A stretch of DNA of 64,000 nt from NCBI GenBank assembly GCA_028583405.1, contig CM053251.1:7258602-7322601 (forward strand), read 5' to 3'. The notes below the pieces were generated by a model. It was not told where the DNA came from. It saw only the letters and a program-made list of their open reading frames with translations, and did not search any database. Positions 50,974 through 64,000 of the stretch are shown here, in pieces. Source of the DNA: Pogonophryne albipinna. Taxonomy: Eukaryota > Chordata > Actinopteri > Perciformes > Artedidraconidae. How positions within the stretch are numbered: position 1 is the stretch's first letter; every line of letters begins with the position of its first letter. A program made the position numbers and the translations under genes.

Positions 50974-53378
50974 TTACAGATGTCAGTAGTTACATTTACT
51001 CTTTGCATGTAGTAAAGTATATATATTTTTTTTTATATAAATTGCACTTCTGGATAGTTGATTTGTGGCTACATTTGAGATGATATGAAATAAAAGATAT
51101 GTACTCTTACACCCTTACATTGGGCTAAACACTTCACACCACATTTAGCTATAAATCACTTTTATATTCAGCTGAGCTCAAACGCATGACAGGGATTTTC
51201 AGACAGCGAGAGATAAGATAAGCCGTCCAGTCAATCATAGCATCCTAGATATAATGGAAATGTGGCCGTACCACCTCCAGAAGCCCCATCAAAAGACTAC
51301 AGTTCAAGATCATGGCAGAAGATGTCTCCTTCAGATGAGGCTCATGCACATCTCTGACCCAACATCCAGACCAGGCTCCAGGTCATAAAGCTACTCACTA
51401 CTTCTTTACAAGCTCTTACTCAAGTTATTTGTACTTCACTTGAGTCAATACAATTCTAAAGAAGCAATACCTTTAATTGAGTACTATTTGTATTTACTCT
51501 AACCTCCACTGACTAGTACATTATGCTTGTGGCTGTCCTGTGGTATGTAGATCGCCCTGCACAGCATGATCACTCCGTTATGATCCACTGTTGTTCTCCC
51601 GGAGCTTTTTAATCTATTATTCACTTTCAGTTTGTCTCAAGTGTTGAGGCGCTAATTATTTCTGAGGCTGTGCAGGAAGTTGTGTAAGGTACAAGCAGAA
51701 GGGCAGGAGATGAGTCGACTTTGAGACACTCGTTTGTCCAACCTCAATCAGGTGCCTTGATATGAGGGCTGCAAGGTCTCTTTCATAACTTTCCGCCATC
51801 TGCTCAGGTGCCCAGAACACTTTTGTTTTTTTCCCTTTGAGGCGTCAGCAACCCTTGGTGTGATGTGAACCAGCACTAATAATCAGGTGATGAATAGTTC
51901 AGTTGTAGCTCATGTTACAAAGACAAAAGATGCTGGCACTAGGCGTTCTTCCTATGATTAAAACAGGCCGTTTACTTTTCATTGCAAAGCAGCCATGTTG
52001 TGACAGTGTTGCACAGGAGATTCATGCATAGCACCGCTCTTTGTTGGTAATTAAAGATGAAAATATCATATCCCTCAAGCAGCTTTTGTAAAAAAAATTA
52101 CTGCGTTGGTGAATTATTAATAGTACAATAGGTACCCTAAGTAAGTAGTCACTTCTAGTTTAATAAAGCTCAGAGGCTGTTAATATTAAAATGCATTATA
52201 TTGCAATACATGTAAATATTATAACATTTCTTCCTCGCTGCCAGACGGGTTGCAAAACTGTTGCAATGACTCCTGTCACCAAGCTGCGGCCTTCAAACCG
52301 TCCTGCTTTGGATCAGTGAGCTCAAACACAACAAGGGGGCTTTCTTGTTCTCATTATTGACCACCACAAAACATAAAAATGTATTATTTCAAGCGACAGC
52401 GCATTGTGCTGCCGCTGTCATCGTCTAACAAGAGAGGAGAAGAGGACAGGAGAACACTGATTGTCAGTCATTTCTCTGCTCTTGTAGTCTAATGACCACA
52501 TACTCGGCAGGACCTGCTGCACCATGACAAGCTAATTAGCTAGTGAGACTAAGAGAAAATTATAATGACACTGTGTTAGCGCTGAGCTAATGTGCTAGTG
52601 ATGCACACGAGTGTTTTCTCCCCCTCTACTCTTCCCTCTATCTCTTGCGCCTTAACAATAGCGGGTTGGACACCAATTAAAAATAGAGGGCTCTCGGCAC
52701 ACTCAAGGCCCATGTCTGCAACTCTGTAAAGGCCAGGGCTCGGCTATTGTCTGAGGTATTCAGAGGAACAGATTTATTATTATTCCAATGTAGGCCACCT
52801 TCACCTTCCATTACAATGACGGCTGAACATGGAGAACATGCAGACTGGTATGAAAAATGAATTAGCAAAGATGAAATGTTCCTGCTGCAGATGCTACATG
52901 CATTCATGTTGCCATTCTTCACAAATGAAGGGCACAGAGCTGAAATTGTATTATTTTCATTATGCTAGAATATTTTATTCATTATCACTAAGGTCACTGT
53001 GCCCAAATGAGGGCTTTTAGACAAAAATTGAATTTTCAGTCCACAAATGAGAAGTTGGAAAAATGGATTACATTTGGTTGTAGCCCTGAAAACGACAGGC
53101 CAATGGAAATTAATAGTGATAAAATGATAAATCGAGCTAACGTTATACACAGTCGATTAAAATGAGCACGCTAACTCACATTTCTTAGAAAATTTGATTT
53201 TAAATATTTTTTAAAGGAAAATCATAATTTGACACTCAATTTGATGTGATAAACAACATGGACTCCAGTTTTTATTTATTGTTTGATAAACTATCTGATA
53301 ACTAGCTGTAAAACTATTTCCTATATAATTTCACTTGGAATGATTATGTTCATTATGCATTAAATTCTTACCGTTTAA

Positions 53379-56300
53379 TCCCATTGGTCACAATAGTGAC
53401 CGTCAAACATATTTTCACTTATAAGGCTCTATAAATGTTACTGAATTATATATATATATCAATGTATTTCCAGAAAATATTAGATAAATAAAAGGTCTCA
53501 ATGAAATATGTGCAGTGTCACATGTTTAGTGTAAATTGTCACATGACTTGAGCTGTTCACTTCCTGGTTGCACCAAGAGAAGAGGATGGCTGCCTCAAAG
53601 CTCCCAGAAAAAGGGTTGGTAAAGAATGTTAACGTAAAGATAGTACAATGATTTTTGGTAAACATAATCTTTAAGGTATCTAGTATTGATAAATGCATTT
53701 GCAATAACTTAACGTTTTTTAATGTGGAAACAGAAAGAGTAAACATGTTGACAGCAACAATAGTGACCGGCGGGATAACAGTGCATCTAGGTATACACAT
53801 ACATAGTCTTTTAACCTAATTTCTTAATGTGTTGTTTCTTTTAGCTTTACCTTGAGTCAAGTTCTGGATATGTTGGATCTAGGTGACAGCCCTGAAAGGC
53901 ATGCAACATTACAGTTATCCCTCAAACTGAGAAAGATGCTTTCCTCAGTGATTGTGATAGCGATGGGTCAGATATGGACTATGAGGGGGAGTCAGGACAT
54001 TTGCCAGCCAAGCTGTTGAATGCATATGCTGAACTTCAGCAAACTGATCATGACAGGAACAACGTTATCAATGATGATGACATCACCCTCACCACTACCC
54101 CTTCCACACACCCCTCTGCTGTTCATGATAAAGAGCCAGTGGCCTCTATGAGCCAGAAGATCCAGTCAGAAAAGCCAAGGGCAGCAAAGCTGCAGGTTGT
54201 CAAAAATAAAGATCGAGTGTTCAAACGATCGAAGAGGCCCGCCTCCACAGTTATTCCAAAACACACAGTATACAGCCCAAATGCTGCAGAATGTATAAAA
54301 CAAAGTTGCCCTGATCCAATGGATGTTTTCTTACTAATGTATCCACCTACCCTAAGAGAGATCACCATTGAAATGTCCAACCTCTACTCCACCCAGACCA
54401 AGGACCAGCAACTGTATCCGAGTATGGAGGAGCTCCTCACATTTTATGGGATCCTTATCACCTCTGGGTACAGCTCTGTTCCAAGAAGACACATGTACTG
54501 GTCACTTGACAGTGATGTAAATAATGAAAGCATTTCAGATGCAATGCGGAGAAATCGCTTTGATGAAATAATGGCCTCAATTCATGTGGTTAACACAAAG
54601 ATCACGGACGACCCATTTTTTAAAGTTAGACCCATCTTCTCCGAGCTCAATCAGTCATACAAAGTCATGCCATTTCAGGAATGGCTGTCGGTGGATGAGA
54701 GCATGATCAGATATATGGTCGCCATGGATGTAAGCAATTCATAAGAGGTAAACCAATACGCTTTGGTTACAAACTATGGAGCCTTGCCTAATCCAGGTTA
54801 CATGCATCACATGGAGCCATATGGTGGATCCCACACTCTCCTCCCTGAGACGGGGTTAGGTCAGGGACCCAGTGTTGTCCTTGGTCGTGCCTCAAGGTTG
54901 CAAGTTCATCCATGACAACCTCTTCACTTCTCTTGGACTCCTTGATGAAATGACAAAAAGAAGATATGGGAGCTCTGGAACAATGAGGCAAAATCGTCTG
55001 TTTGATGTCCCATTCAAGCCCCAGAAAGAATTCATGAAGTTATCTCGGGGAACATCTGAGGTTTTAACCCAAGGAGACAAGTTGCTGGTCCGTGGAGAGA
55101 CACTAATGTTGTCACAGTGGCAACAAACATGGAGGAGAAATACAGTGAGACCTTTGTCAAGAGATGGAGCAAGGAGCGACGTACATTTGACAAAGTCCCA
55201 CAACCAAAATGCATCAACCTAAACAATGAGCACATGGGTGGTGTTGACCTTCATGACCAACAGGTATCAATATACCATATCTCGATCAGGTCTAAGAAGT
55301 GGTGGTGGCCCATCTTTGCATGGTCTCTCAACAGTGCACTTGTGAACAGCCATTTCTTTTATAGAGACATTATGGGAGGGACCATTGATCTGCTCACCTT
55401 CTCAAGGATAGTGGCGCAGTCACTTATGCAAAAGTTTGGCACAAAACCACTGAGCCAGGGCAGGAGATCTCTGCTGGCAGCTACTGTTGAACATCAGGCA
55501 AGATATGACAAATCATCTCACTGGCCAGTGGCCAATCAACACGATGCATCGGTTCCAGAGATGTCATCACTGTGACAAACACACCACCTATGCATGTGAG
55601 AAATGCAAAGCACCACTGCACATTGAGTGGACAGTAGAAAGGGAACTATAAGTGAATGCAAAGAGGTTGTAATAGTTATCAAAAAAAACAAAGCAGACCC
55701 AATAAAGGCTGTGGAGATGAAGGACAAAGGACAAGTCCATGACAAAGGGGAAAAGTCCAAAATGACTGGAATGTTTTGGAAAAGAAGTTTAAGTCAATCA
55801 ATCAGTAGATTGTAGTTCAAAATAGTGATGCACAAACTAATGGTTCTAAAGCCTATGATATATATATTGCATTTTTGTTCAGTGTTCTACATGCTACCTT
55901 TTCTAAATGTTACCTTTTATGTTCAATGTGAATGAATCACAACTGGCTGTACAGTGGTTTGTGAATGTTGCACTAAAATATCAGAAAGACAATGTTACAA
56001 ATATTGCACTAAAGTAAAAGTTCAAATTTTACAACAGATGTATAATATTAATGTTTCAATACATGTTGCACTAAAATAGAAATGTTGAAAAACGTTGATG
56101 GTTGTTCATATTGGTGTTGCATCAGGAATTTTGATGTGTAAAAAGTCTAACTAGAATTTGATGGAGATTGCCAGTGACAGAGTTTTAAATGTGTAGATAA
56201 CTAGGCTGGGATGTATACAAATGTGGATGACTGCATTGGAGAAGTATGCCAATTCAATATATGTATTTTCACGGCAACACATAATCCCACCGGTGACAAT

Positions 56301-56411
56301 TGTGACCGGCCATAAAACATAACATTTTATTTAAAAACAATGATTGATTTTTTCAAAGGGTTACTAATGACACAAGATTTGGATATTTTCATGTCTGGGG
56401 AAAATTTGGGA
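53379..56411 (+). mobile_element. piggyBac transposon, inactive copy
   Basis: TTAA at 53375-53378 and 56412-56415 flanks ends that read TCCCA and TGGGA. Near each end lie GGTCACAATAGTGACC (53385-53400) and CCGGTGACAATTGTGACCGG (56290-56309), likely transposase-binding sites; a third AATAGTGACCGGCGG is at 53759. It encloses a frameshifted transposase. Length 3033 bp. Confidence 0.82.
53842..55651 (+). pseudogene. piggyBac transposase pseudogene
   Basis: The DDE transposase of the surrounding element. Similarity begins with FLSDCDSDGSD just before the ATG at 53974 and runs through DPMDVFLLMYPPTLREI and the insertion-domain region. All three catalytic aspartates can be placed: VDES (codon 54694-54696), HDNLFTS (54914-54916) and GGVDLHDQ (55246-55248). 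A C-terminal cysteine-rich end (CHHC, CEKC) follows 55560. The frame changes near 54715, 54790, 54870, 55097 and 55545, and a stop interrupts GCCTAA at about 54787, so no complete protein can be made. An upstream exon starting ATGGCTGCC at 53586 is possible. Confidence 0.85.
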
Positions 56412-59400
56412 TTAAATGGGTTGAATGTAAATATTTAGTTCTTGTTAAAATATATTTTGGTAGCATTTCTATACATTTGTCTATCGTTGATTTGTCTTCA
56501 CTCAAATAAACAAAACCATAACAAATGTTTAGCTGTAGCTGGAAATTGAGCTATCCAAAATTAATGGTTTAATGTTCTAATGAGCCATCTAGATAAAAAC
56601 CATCAAGGCTACCATTAGGTTAATCTTTTCACCTGTTCAATCTACTGGCGATCGTAACCAATTAAGCACTAAATTACCTCATGAGATGGTTTTCTTGCAC
56701 CTAATTATTCTGTTGCCGGCCTTTTATATAGCAGCAATGGGTCTCCAGCCAAATGTTACTTTAAGTACTCTATTAACCAGAGGAAAGTAATAACTATAAT
56801 CCATTCAGACAAAGTCATGTACAGTATGAAATCCTGCATATGAGACCATCAAACTCAATTTAGAAATGACAACTTTTCAGTACACTAATGTGACGATACT
56901 TAATTTCTATTTCCTGATTTCCTGCAATAAAGTCTCATGTCTTTAGAGTCTTTTTGTAATCACTGCAGAAAGTAGGAGATGGTTGGAAGAGTAGACTGAT
57001 AACAGTGACCCGAGTCGTTTGAAGATACTACTCAAATGCATTTATTTCATAGCACCTATTATGCGTTTCCCTTAAAAAGGCACAGAACATGTTACTCATG
57101 CACAATAAGGAAGATGTACAGTAGTAACCCTGAGATGGTTAAGTGGCTCCATTTGTACATTTCCTTTTTTCCCTTGGTTCCTTTTCTTTAAAAAGATACT
57201 AAAGTCGTCTTAATGGGAATATAGTCTGATGTAATTTAGTTAGTTTATACAAATACTATATACTATACTGTCTAATCCTAATCATCAAAGTCTATAGGCT
57301 GAAGGTATTTAGATTCATTATCAGTTGAGTGATGGTCTGAGCGGAGGATATAATTTGCAATAATGACTAACGCTCATTATTTCTCCTCCATTCAGGTCCT
57401 GAACTCTGTGAAAATCATTATGTGAGGGAAATCAGAATGAAGGGGCGCTCTTTAAACCCAAACCCTCCAGGTCTCATTTGCTAATAAAATTCACAGAGGT
57501 CACCACCGCAGAAAAGCACGGCTGCCGCTTCGGAAATGTCAATGAAGACAGGGCTATTCTCACTGTCTGCCACCAATCAAAAAATGCTCTCGCTGTGAGG
57601 GTTAGGCTGTTAATGTGAACAGCCGCGGCCTCCTCTCAATTTCCTAGAACTTTCCCTGTGTCCCTTTAAACATGAAAGGACGCTGATAAAGTAACATGGA
57701 ATAAGTTTGGGCTCTATAAAGAAAGACCTGCCAGGATTCTTTGATGGTGTCAAACAGATTCACCCATAAACCATCCATCATGCGGACCCAATTCAGCCCT
57801 GTCTTTTTAGTCCGGTGGAACAACTGACCCTTATTATGGTCCCTGACAGCATCCTTTGTTACTGCGTGTCAATCAACAGCAATTCTTAATGGCTTAATAT
57901 GTCATCTTAATATGCAGGACGCACTATTGGCGCTCCGCTGCAGTAAATGGGTCATATAATGGCCCATTTGTCTGATACAAACCCATTACACAACAGAGAG
58001 TGTTCATGCGAGTCACCTATAGCTGCATCATTAGCCTTAATTGTACGTACCATGCAAACTAATGGGAAAATATACAGTATGCAAATATGTCCTCCATCAT
58101 GACAGTAAAGTGTACCGTCATAATCCTGTTTATAGTAATGGATGCAATCCTGTTTGCTAACGCCACACAGAACGCCACATACATGCTAAAATCGAAAGAT
58201 CGCAGTCTCTCATCCCCAGGAATTAATTCACGGATTGATCAGACGTTATCATTTGCTGTTCCGTTTTGTCCCCCAATCATATAATGGATGACTCTTTAAC
58301 CTCACAACCTTGCCAACACTGTGCAAGGTGTGATTTTCACACAAAGTTGCGAATGGCTCAAAAAGCAATTAGCTTATTTTCAGACGATATTGCCCCTCCC
58401 TCCTCAAGAGCAAATCCCATCTTTTGCTGATGTGATTTAAATTCTGATTACATTTCTGACGTCCTTCAGTCAGTCGGTGTTCTCTCCTCTCATATTTTAA
58501 GTGTCTATCCTTCTCCTCTTTCGTTTGAACAGCACATACAGAGCCGTAAACAATACTCGCTGTCCAGGTAAGCTTGAGGGGCTTTGAGAATGAATTACCT
58601 CCTGATTGAAATGATCAAAAAGGTGACCAGTTTGACTTGAAGAATGATCCCTTATGCATATGCAGCAGCCACACTTAAAGAAAGGCACCCTTCTGGGTTC
58701 AAGAGTGAGCTGCATTAGCATGAACGCATTATGAACCCGAGAAGAAAGAACCAGATCGCCGTTATATGTTCTATGAAGAACCTCATTCTGCCAATCCTTC
58801 ACTATTGTCTAGGTGTCATTATCGACCAAGGGCGTGCCATCAGAACAAACACGCTACGCAACAAAAACATTCTATTTCTCTCCCACAACATATTTAGAGC
58901 AGACATTAACAGCGCAACAATAAGTCATTTAGCAGGAGCTGCTTGTGTCGAGCAGAATACAAAAAAAACGAATTAATCTCAGTTAGAAGACCTTCTTTCC
59001 CCTCCTCCTGCCATTATTCCCCAGAACGAGTCCCAGGGGAGAGTCAGGGAGCAGCAGCCTATGCTGGCACCATCCGTGACTCCATCCGAGGGGAGGCAGC
59101 CTCTGCACCAGCTGGGGCTCACTAAAAACACATTCCTTCTTTAAGGCATCTGGACTCCCCATGCAGCACCAAACTGCAAACTTCCTAACAAAGTCAGCTT
59201 CACCCATTCTTCTTTTACAATAATGCACCATGTCGGAGAACTTATAACAACAGAGGGCAGGATGGAAACCCAGAAATCAGTTCTTTGATTCACGCCTGGT
59301 AATTTTCCCATCAAATAATTTGCATTCCAAGCAAACATCTGATATTTTGACAGAAGTGCGTCCAGCTCCTTTCTCCAAGGCTGAATGAGTGTCGTCTTGG

Positions 59401-60097
59401 CTCGCATGGTTTTATTATCATTGTCCAGATGAGGCTTGTTGGTAACAACGGGACTGACAGTGACAGCTCTGCCGGGGGTTACTCCAGTTGGCTCGGGAGG
59501 GGGAACACACTGGGGAGAGCCCGAGCGGAGCCCCAGAACAGGGCTGAGCCACCCTAAAGGAGCCAAAGCATGCAATCAGAGCTGTGCGGATGGATAAACA
59601 AGACTACTCTCCGTCCAGACGTAGCAATTAGGTAGGGAGCGGATCGTCGTAAACAACCAAGAGTTTCATGCACCGCTTCTCTCTTCTTCGTGTGACCAGA
59701 GGGCTTGTTTTTCCTCGTTGCGTTTCATGTTGCTGCTTCCCTTTTATTTACACGTCAGGTTGGAATTGGGCCATTTTGGTCTTTGGTTGCAATATTAGCC
59801 TTGCAGGATGAAGGAGAATCCTCAGATGGCTGACATCAAATTCTGCACAAGGCCTCTCATGACTCTGTTCTGTACACGTAGCACAATGAAACGGCACCTT
59901 TATTCAGGATGTGTTTCTATTGATTTCACTAGCCTTTGATGTATGATTTAGCAAGCAGATAAAAAGGTAGCAGCTTTCAAGTCTGAATGTTTTGAACCTC
60001 TAATAAAAAGGAGGGAATCATACTATTTCATAATTAAGATTAGCCTTTCTTTTTAAATAACTTGGATCAAGCCCAATTCTTTATACTTACAACTTCT

Positions 60098-60225
60098 TCT
60101 TGGCTCTTAAAAAGGGACCCAATTATGCATTTCTTTTTTTTTACTTTCCTATGGCTTGTTCGATAGTTTTGTGTGCATGTAAATGGTCAGCAAAGGCTTA
60201 CATTCCTTCCAGAGGGAGATCGAGC
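60098..60225 (-). mobile_element. CCAAT/GC-box MITE remnant
   Basis: It resembles the left part of copy 5 in the same orientation: AAAAAGGGACCCAATTATGC, GTGTGCATGTAAATGGTCAG and TTCCAGAGGGAGAT. The rest of the family is absent. Confidence 0.45.
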
Positions 60226-60427
60226 TACAATATAGTTATGGTTGGGAAAGATTGTGGTCATTATTTAGTTATTGTTAGGGTTGGAAAACTAGAGCACTTG
60301 GTTATGGTGAGGGAAAGCTCATGGTAATGATTAATAAAAGTCTAACTTGAATTGTATGTCTGTTACAGAACACCAACTACTCAAACGTCATGCTATGCCA
60401 ACCGGATCTCTACATGTTTTCTTTCCA

Positions 60428-60975
60428 CTTGACAGAACTCTGCTGCCCGGATCATCACCCGCACCAACTCATCCGACCACATCACCCCCATTCTCACTCA
60501 GCTACACTGGCTTCCTGTACACTACTCTCTTATAAAGCTCTCCATAACCTTGCCCCCATCTACATCACCGACCTCCTTCAGGAGTACACCCCCTCCTGCA
60601 CCCTCCGCTCTTCCTCCGTAGGACTTCTCACCGTCCCAAGCTCTCGCCTCAAAACCATGGGTGCTCGAGCTTTCAGCTGCTCGGCTCCCAGACTCTGGAA
60701 CTCCCTGCCACTACATATCCGACAGTCTGATTCCATAACAACATTCAAAACCCAACTCAAAACCCACCTGTTCAAACTGGCATTTTGTTTATAATCTGTA
60801 CCCTGTGTCCTTTTGTGTCCTTCTGTAGTCCATTTCCTGTTTGTCTTGTTTTACCCCGGCTGATATTTGACTAAATCCACTGTTTTAATTGTTCCCTATA
60901 TTGCCCCTATGCCCTGTAAGGTGTCCTTGGGTGCTATGAAAGGCGCCCCCAAAAAAAAGTATTATTATTATTAGG
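60428..60975 (+). pseudogene. Rex1/CR1-like LINE ORF2 end, frameshifted
   Basis: One frame reads NSAARIITRTNSSDHITPIL, TQLHWLPVHYSLI; the next continues SYKALHNLAPIYITDLLQEY, then RAFSCSAPRLWNSLPLHIRQ and FKTQLKTHLFKLAF. These are the C-terminal ORF2 motifs of CR1/Rex-type LINEs. A frameshift near 60535 splits it. The 3' UTR ends TGTAAGGTGTCCTTGGGTGC and a TATTATTATTATTA tail, typical of Rex1. 5'-truncated. Confidence 0.8.
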
Positions 60976-62689
60976 AGGTGATGTCAAGGATACTAGTATC
61001 TAACTGTTTAACCTATGGAAGGATTGGATTTGCCATGGAAACTCAGCCAGGTTTTAAATCATAATTTAACACATTTACATTGACATTAAGAACAACCAGA
61101 AACTGCCTACAACCAATTTCAGACGTGTTTGAGATGCCTTCTGTTCGGAACAATCTGTTCTGTGAGTATGATGAGGTCGTTTTGTCAAGATTCATAAGTA
61201 CAGTTTGAGAGTGAGACAGCAATCAGAGGTGAGATAGCTTTTCCACCAGTGTGGCTTTCACCTAAATGCATTTTCACCCATCAACCCTCTCTCCAGTCGC
61301 CCTAAAACAATTTCAACCGTCAAGCACACTACATTTCACATCCCTTTCACTGCGGTCAAAGAGGAGGGATTACAATTTTGCACGGCAGGTTGAGTGCTCA
61401 CACTGAGAAATGGAGAAAGAGCTGCAACCTGTTAATTACGCACAATTCAAGTCGCACGGGTAGAAAACAACCCTATCTGAAGAGCACTCAGACGAGGAAG
61501 CCCAATCAGGGACACCTCTTAACCAGACACAGGATTTTAATCAGATATGTTAAATTTAGACCGTCGCACGAGGTGTTAATTTGTAGGTCAAGGCTTTCCC
61601 CGAATTTGCTGTAACCTTTGCCCATCCTATGTGTCCGGACATTAATCAATTGCGATAGAAAAGAGCAGACACTTCCCCCTCCATGGAAAGTAATTTCTCT
61701 GGGGCGGTTCAACACGCATCATTCCGATGTACACACAAACAGGTCTGGGCACTGGCTGCTTAAAATTAGTGCGGGCCTGCTAATTAATTCCCCCTCTGTC
61801 ACTGGGGGCTCCCAGTGCAATCTATCTGTGATGCAGCCTTTGTGAGATTAGGCGTCAGATAGAGGAGGAAAACAATATCCATTAGTTTGCAACGCTACCT
61901 TTGTTGTAACACAACAAGAACGTCATTCCATTAGTCTAATTCCTTAGACACTTGCTGATGTCCCTGCATTTCAAATCAGATGAAAAGCGATCAATGGAAC
62001 ATTAAAGAGACAAATTGTGTGCGACAGACACAAAATGCAGGGAAAGCATTTGAATGAATTTCAATATGTGAACGACAAAAAGGACTTCTTTAATTAAAAT
62101 GGATATTTGTATTTTGGAATCAAATGACGCTTTGTCTCTGTTTATGTGACTGTCCCATAGATCCTGTGTTATTTACTCGGGTAGAAAGAAGTTGCATGAA
62201 TGTTAATACAGAAGAAGGAGTGTAGAAACTCTAGAGTAGAATGTAGAAGTATTAGTAGTAGATCAATATTTATTAGTCTGACACTAAATTGTTTGGATGC
62301 AGCCTTATAGTATATTTCATTTATATGGAGCCCTTAGCCTAATTAGAAACATGTCTCATGTAAACGTCACATCATTAGATTGAACTGGCCATTCAGTGAT
62401 GCATTTCATTCAGTGAAAACTATATGTAAAAGATAAGTGTCATGCAAATGATTTGTCAAATTAGTTTCCTGTTGGGAATATTGATAGAAATTGTGCGTGT
62501 AGCTCGCCTACTTGAGCCAAGGAATATTGACTTTATTTCAGAGGTCTTTAGTGAATGTCTTGGTGGATGCCATGTAACAATGACGAGTAGCTTAGCTTTG
62601 TATGACCAGTCAAAATGTATATCTGATATGTAGTTCCTCATTGGTATGGATACCTTTAACAACTGATTTGATTCCTATTTATAAAAAAT

Positions 62690-63185
62690 GTAATAATACA
62701 CATTTATATAGCAACTTTCATAACATTGAAAGCACCTCAAAGTGCTTAAGAGAAAAAGATCAACACAGTTATTACAAAAGAGAGGTATTAAAAACAGACA
62801 TGAAAACATTCAAACAATATTAGAAAGGGAAAATAATTATGAGACCAGAAATAGATGGAATTAATTAAAAGCAATATCATAAAAGTGTGTTTTTAACTCT
62901 TATATCAATATAATGTTTGTCTTATTTATAATTTTTTTTCATGAAAATCATATACTTTAAAAGTATATATATTAAATATATAAATATGTATTAAGAAAAC
63001 ACCAAAAAGCTGCTTCACCATTCATTTTGTAATACATTGTTGGTAAATTGAGCAAGCCAGCAACTAAAGGAGCAGTTTCAAACATGATCAAACCATTAAT
63101 GACCTCAAAACAAGCAAAAATGCATTTAAAATCAATTTTACACATTACAGGTAGCCAGTGCAAGGACCCTAGTATCCTACTCGTG
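62690..63185 (-). pseudogene. Degenerate LINE relic
   Basis: On the minus strand, ILGSLHWLPVMCKIDFKC resembles the LHWLPV.xRIDFK motif of CR1/Rex ORF2. Further on, AAGCACTTTGAGGTGCTTTC, then GTTGCTATATAAATGTGTAT and TATTACATTT form a LINE tail. The coding part is badly decayed. Confidence 0.55.
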
Positions 63186-63439
63186 TGAGACAATATTTAT
63201 TTATTTGAAAATATTCATAATATAAGGGAAAAGGAAGTTTGGGGCTCTCTGCTGGAACTGCTACCCCCGCGACCCGACCACGGATAAGCGGAAGAAGATG
63301 GATGAAAATATTCTGTGCAGAATGCTGATTCTTACACAAAAGAAACAATGTCATATGTGCAGACTATTGCAGGATGTATTCTCTATACGAGGATGGAAAT
63401 ATTAGCTCTACTACACACAGCCAGTGTCATGGTCCTTAC

Positions 63440-63562
63440 CTGAGGGCAGCCATGGATCTGATGAAAGCTTCTCTCTGGTATTGGCCTGCTCCCAGTCGAG
63501 GTCATCGTCTCTGCCTTGGCTGTACCCACATGCTGCCAGCGGCTTCTCAAAGTTACAATCAC
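63440..63562 (-). CDS. ptprm: ptprm exon 2: N-terminal part of MAM domain
   Basis: This 123-nt exon starts after ...tctcag and ends at ...CCCTCAG|gtaagg. It enters with one base carried from exon 1 and leaves with one base, so it adds 41 residues. The translation begins GDCNFEKPLAACGYSQGRDD and continues through DLDWEQANT to SDPWLPSG. This is the start of a MAM domain: the two cysteines (DCNF, ACGY) are expected to pair, and the WEQ motif is typical. The MAM domain drives homophilic cis/trans binding in R2B phosphatases. It is the first exon seen; the signal peptide exon must lie beyond 64000. It is followed by a 16.7-kb intron. Confidence 0.88.
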
Positions 63563-64000
63563 CTGAGACAAAAGGGAAGAATTGTATATGGTTATACAGT
63601 TTTTCCATTAACTTGCTGTTCAACTGAATGAATATATAAATTCAATTCCACCCTTTTTTTTTTGTATCCAACGGTATTCATAATACAATATGCCAGACAA
63701 TGAGATGCATTTAAGTGAGACAGAGTGAAGGATTACTTTAGTAGGCGAGGCACAACATACATTACCATCATTAGCAACACGGCAGTCCAATTTCACAATG
63801 ACAAGTATGAAGTGTCTAAACTCTATCATTGTTAGGGATTATGTTCCAAAACTGCACCACCATCAGGGATAAATTGATTTATTTTCATTGCCGACCACAG
63901 AACTTTGCTGTTCATGCGCCCTTACCCCACAGAGCCACTCTAATCCTTTTTACAAGCTGCTTGCAAAATGACAGCAAGCAACCATTAGGGCCAGGCTTCA
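63563..64000 (-). other. Intron 1 (3' part)
   Basis: Sequence upstream of the exon-2 acceptor. No exon, RNA or repeat is recognised; the signal-peptide exon is not here. Confidence 0.75.

Larger units (their letters stand above)
46734..63439 (-). other. Intron 2
   Basis: Intron of 16.7 kb. It holds a minisatellite with an L2 LINE (47048-48345), a TIR element (50290-50973), a broken piggyBac (53379-56411), a MITE remnant (60098-60225) and two LINE relics (60428-60975, 62690-63185). The stretches 48400-50280, 51000-53370 and 56420-60090 show nothing I can name, though long first introns often hold regulatory elements. Confidence 0.75.

Overview
The window is a piece of a vertebrate nuclear genome, almost certainly from a teleost fish. 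It has long introns with GT/AG splice sites, very long CA/TG dinucleotide runs, and fish-type retroposons: L2- and Rex1/CR1-like LINE ends, tRNA-derived SINEs with a LINE-like tail, and several miniature inverted-repeat transposons. There is no bacterial, phage or plasmid content.

The only host gene I can support is on the minus strand and spans the whole window: a type IIb (R2B) receptor protein tyrosine phosphatase, best matched to PTPRM (PTP-mu). Ten consecutive coding exons are visible, in transcript order 63562-63440, 46733-46459, 43019-42941, 41190-41075, 39444-39270, 32868-32575, 16696-16388, 14256-14147, 8615-8414 and 7503-7401. All have GT/AG borders and compatible phases and together give 1786 nt (about 595 codons). 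They encode the MAM domain (first three exons and the start of the fourth), one Ig domain (two exons), fibronectin type III repeats 1 and 2 (one exon each), FN3-3 (two exons) and the start of FN3-4. The signal-peptide exon lies beyond 64000. The rest of FN3-4, the transmembrane segment and both phosphatase domains lie beyond position 1. The protein is known as a homophilic cell-adhesion receptor.

Everything else is intronic. Intron after exon 11 (1-7400): a TTAA-flanked element carrying a SINE, and a TAA-flanked Harbinger-like MITE. Introns 10 and 9 (7504-14146): an L1 3' end, a V-SINE-like element and a (TG)36 run. Intron 8 (14257-16387): a 316-bp (AC)158 array attached to a CCTAACC-rich repeat. 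Intron 7 (16697-32574): several copies of one CCAAT/GC-box-bearing MITE family, one hit by another TTAA element, and a TTAA-flanked 1.1-kb element whose exon-like reading frame is split by a second inverted-repeat element. Intron 6 (32869-39269): a decayed fragment resembling a Crypton tyrosine recombinase between 32-bp direct repeats. Intron 2 (46734-63439): an L2 LINE inside a TGGGTGTAATA minisatellite, a 0.7-kb inverted-repeat element, a 3.0-kb piggyBac copy with a frameshifted transposase, and a Rex1-like relic. Several separate families are flanked by TTAA, so cut-and-paste elements of that target type have repeatedly landed in this gene.
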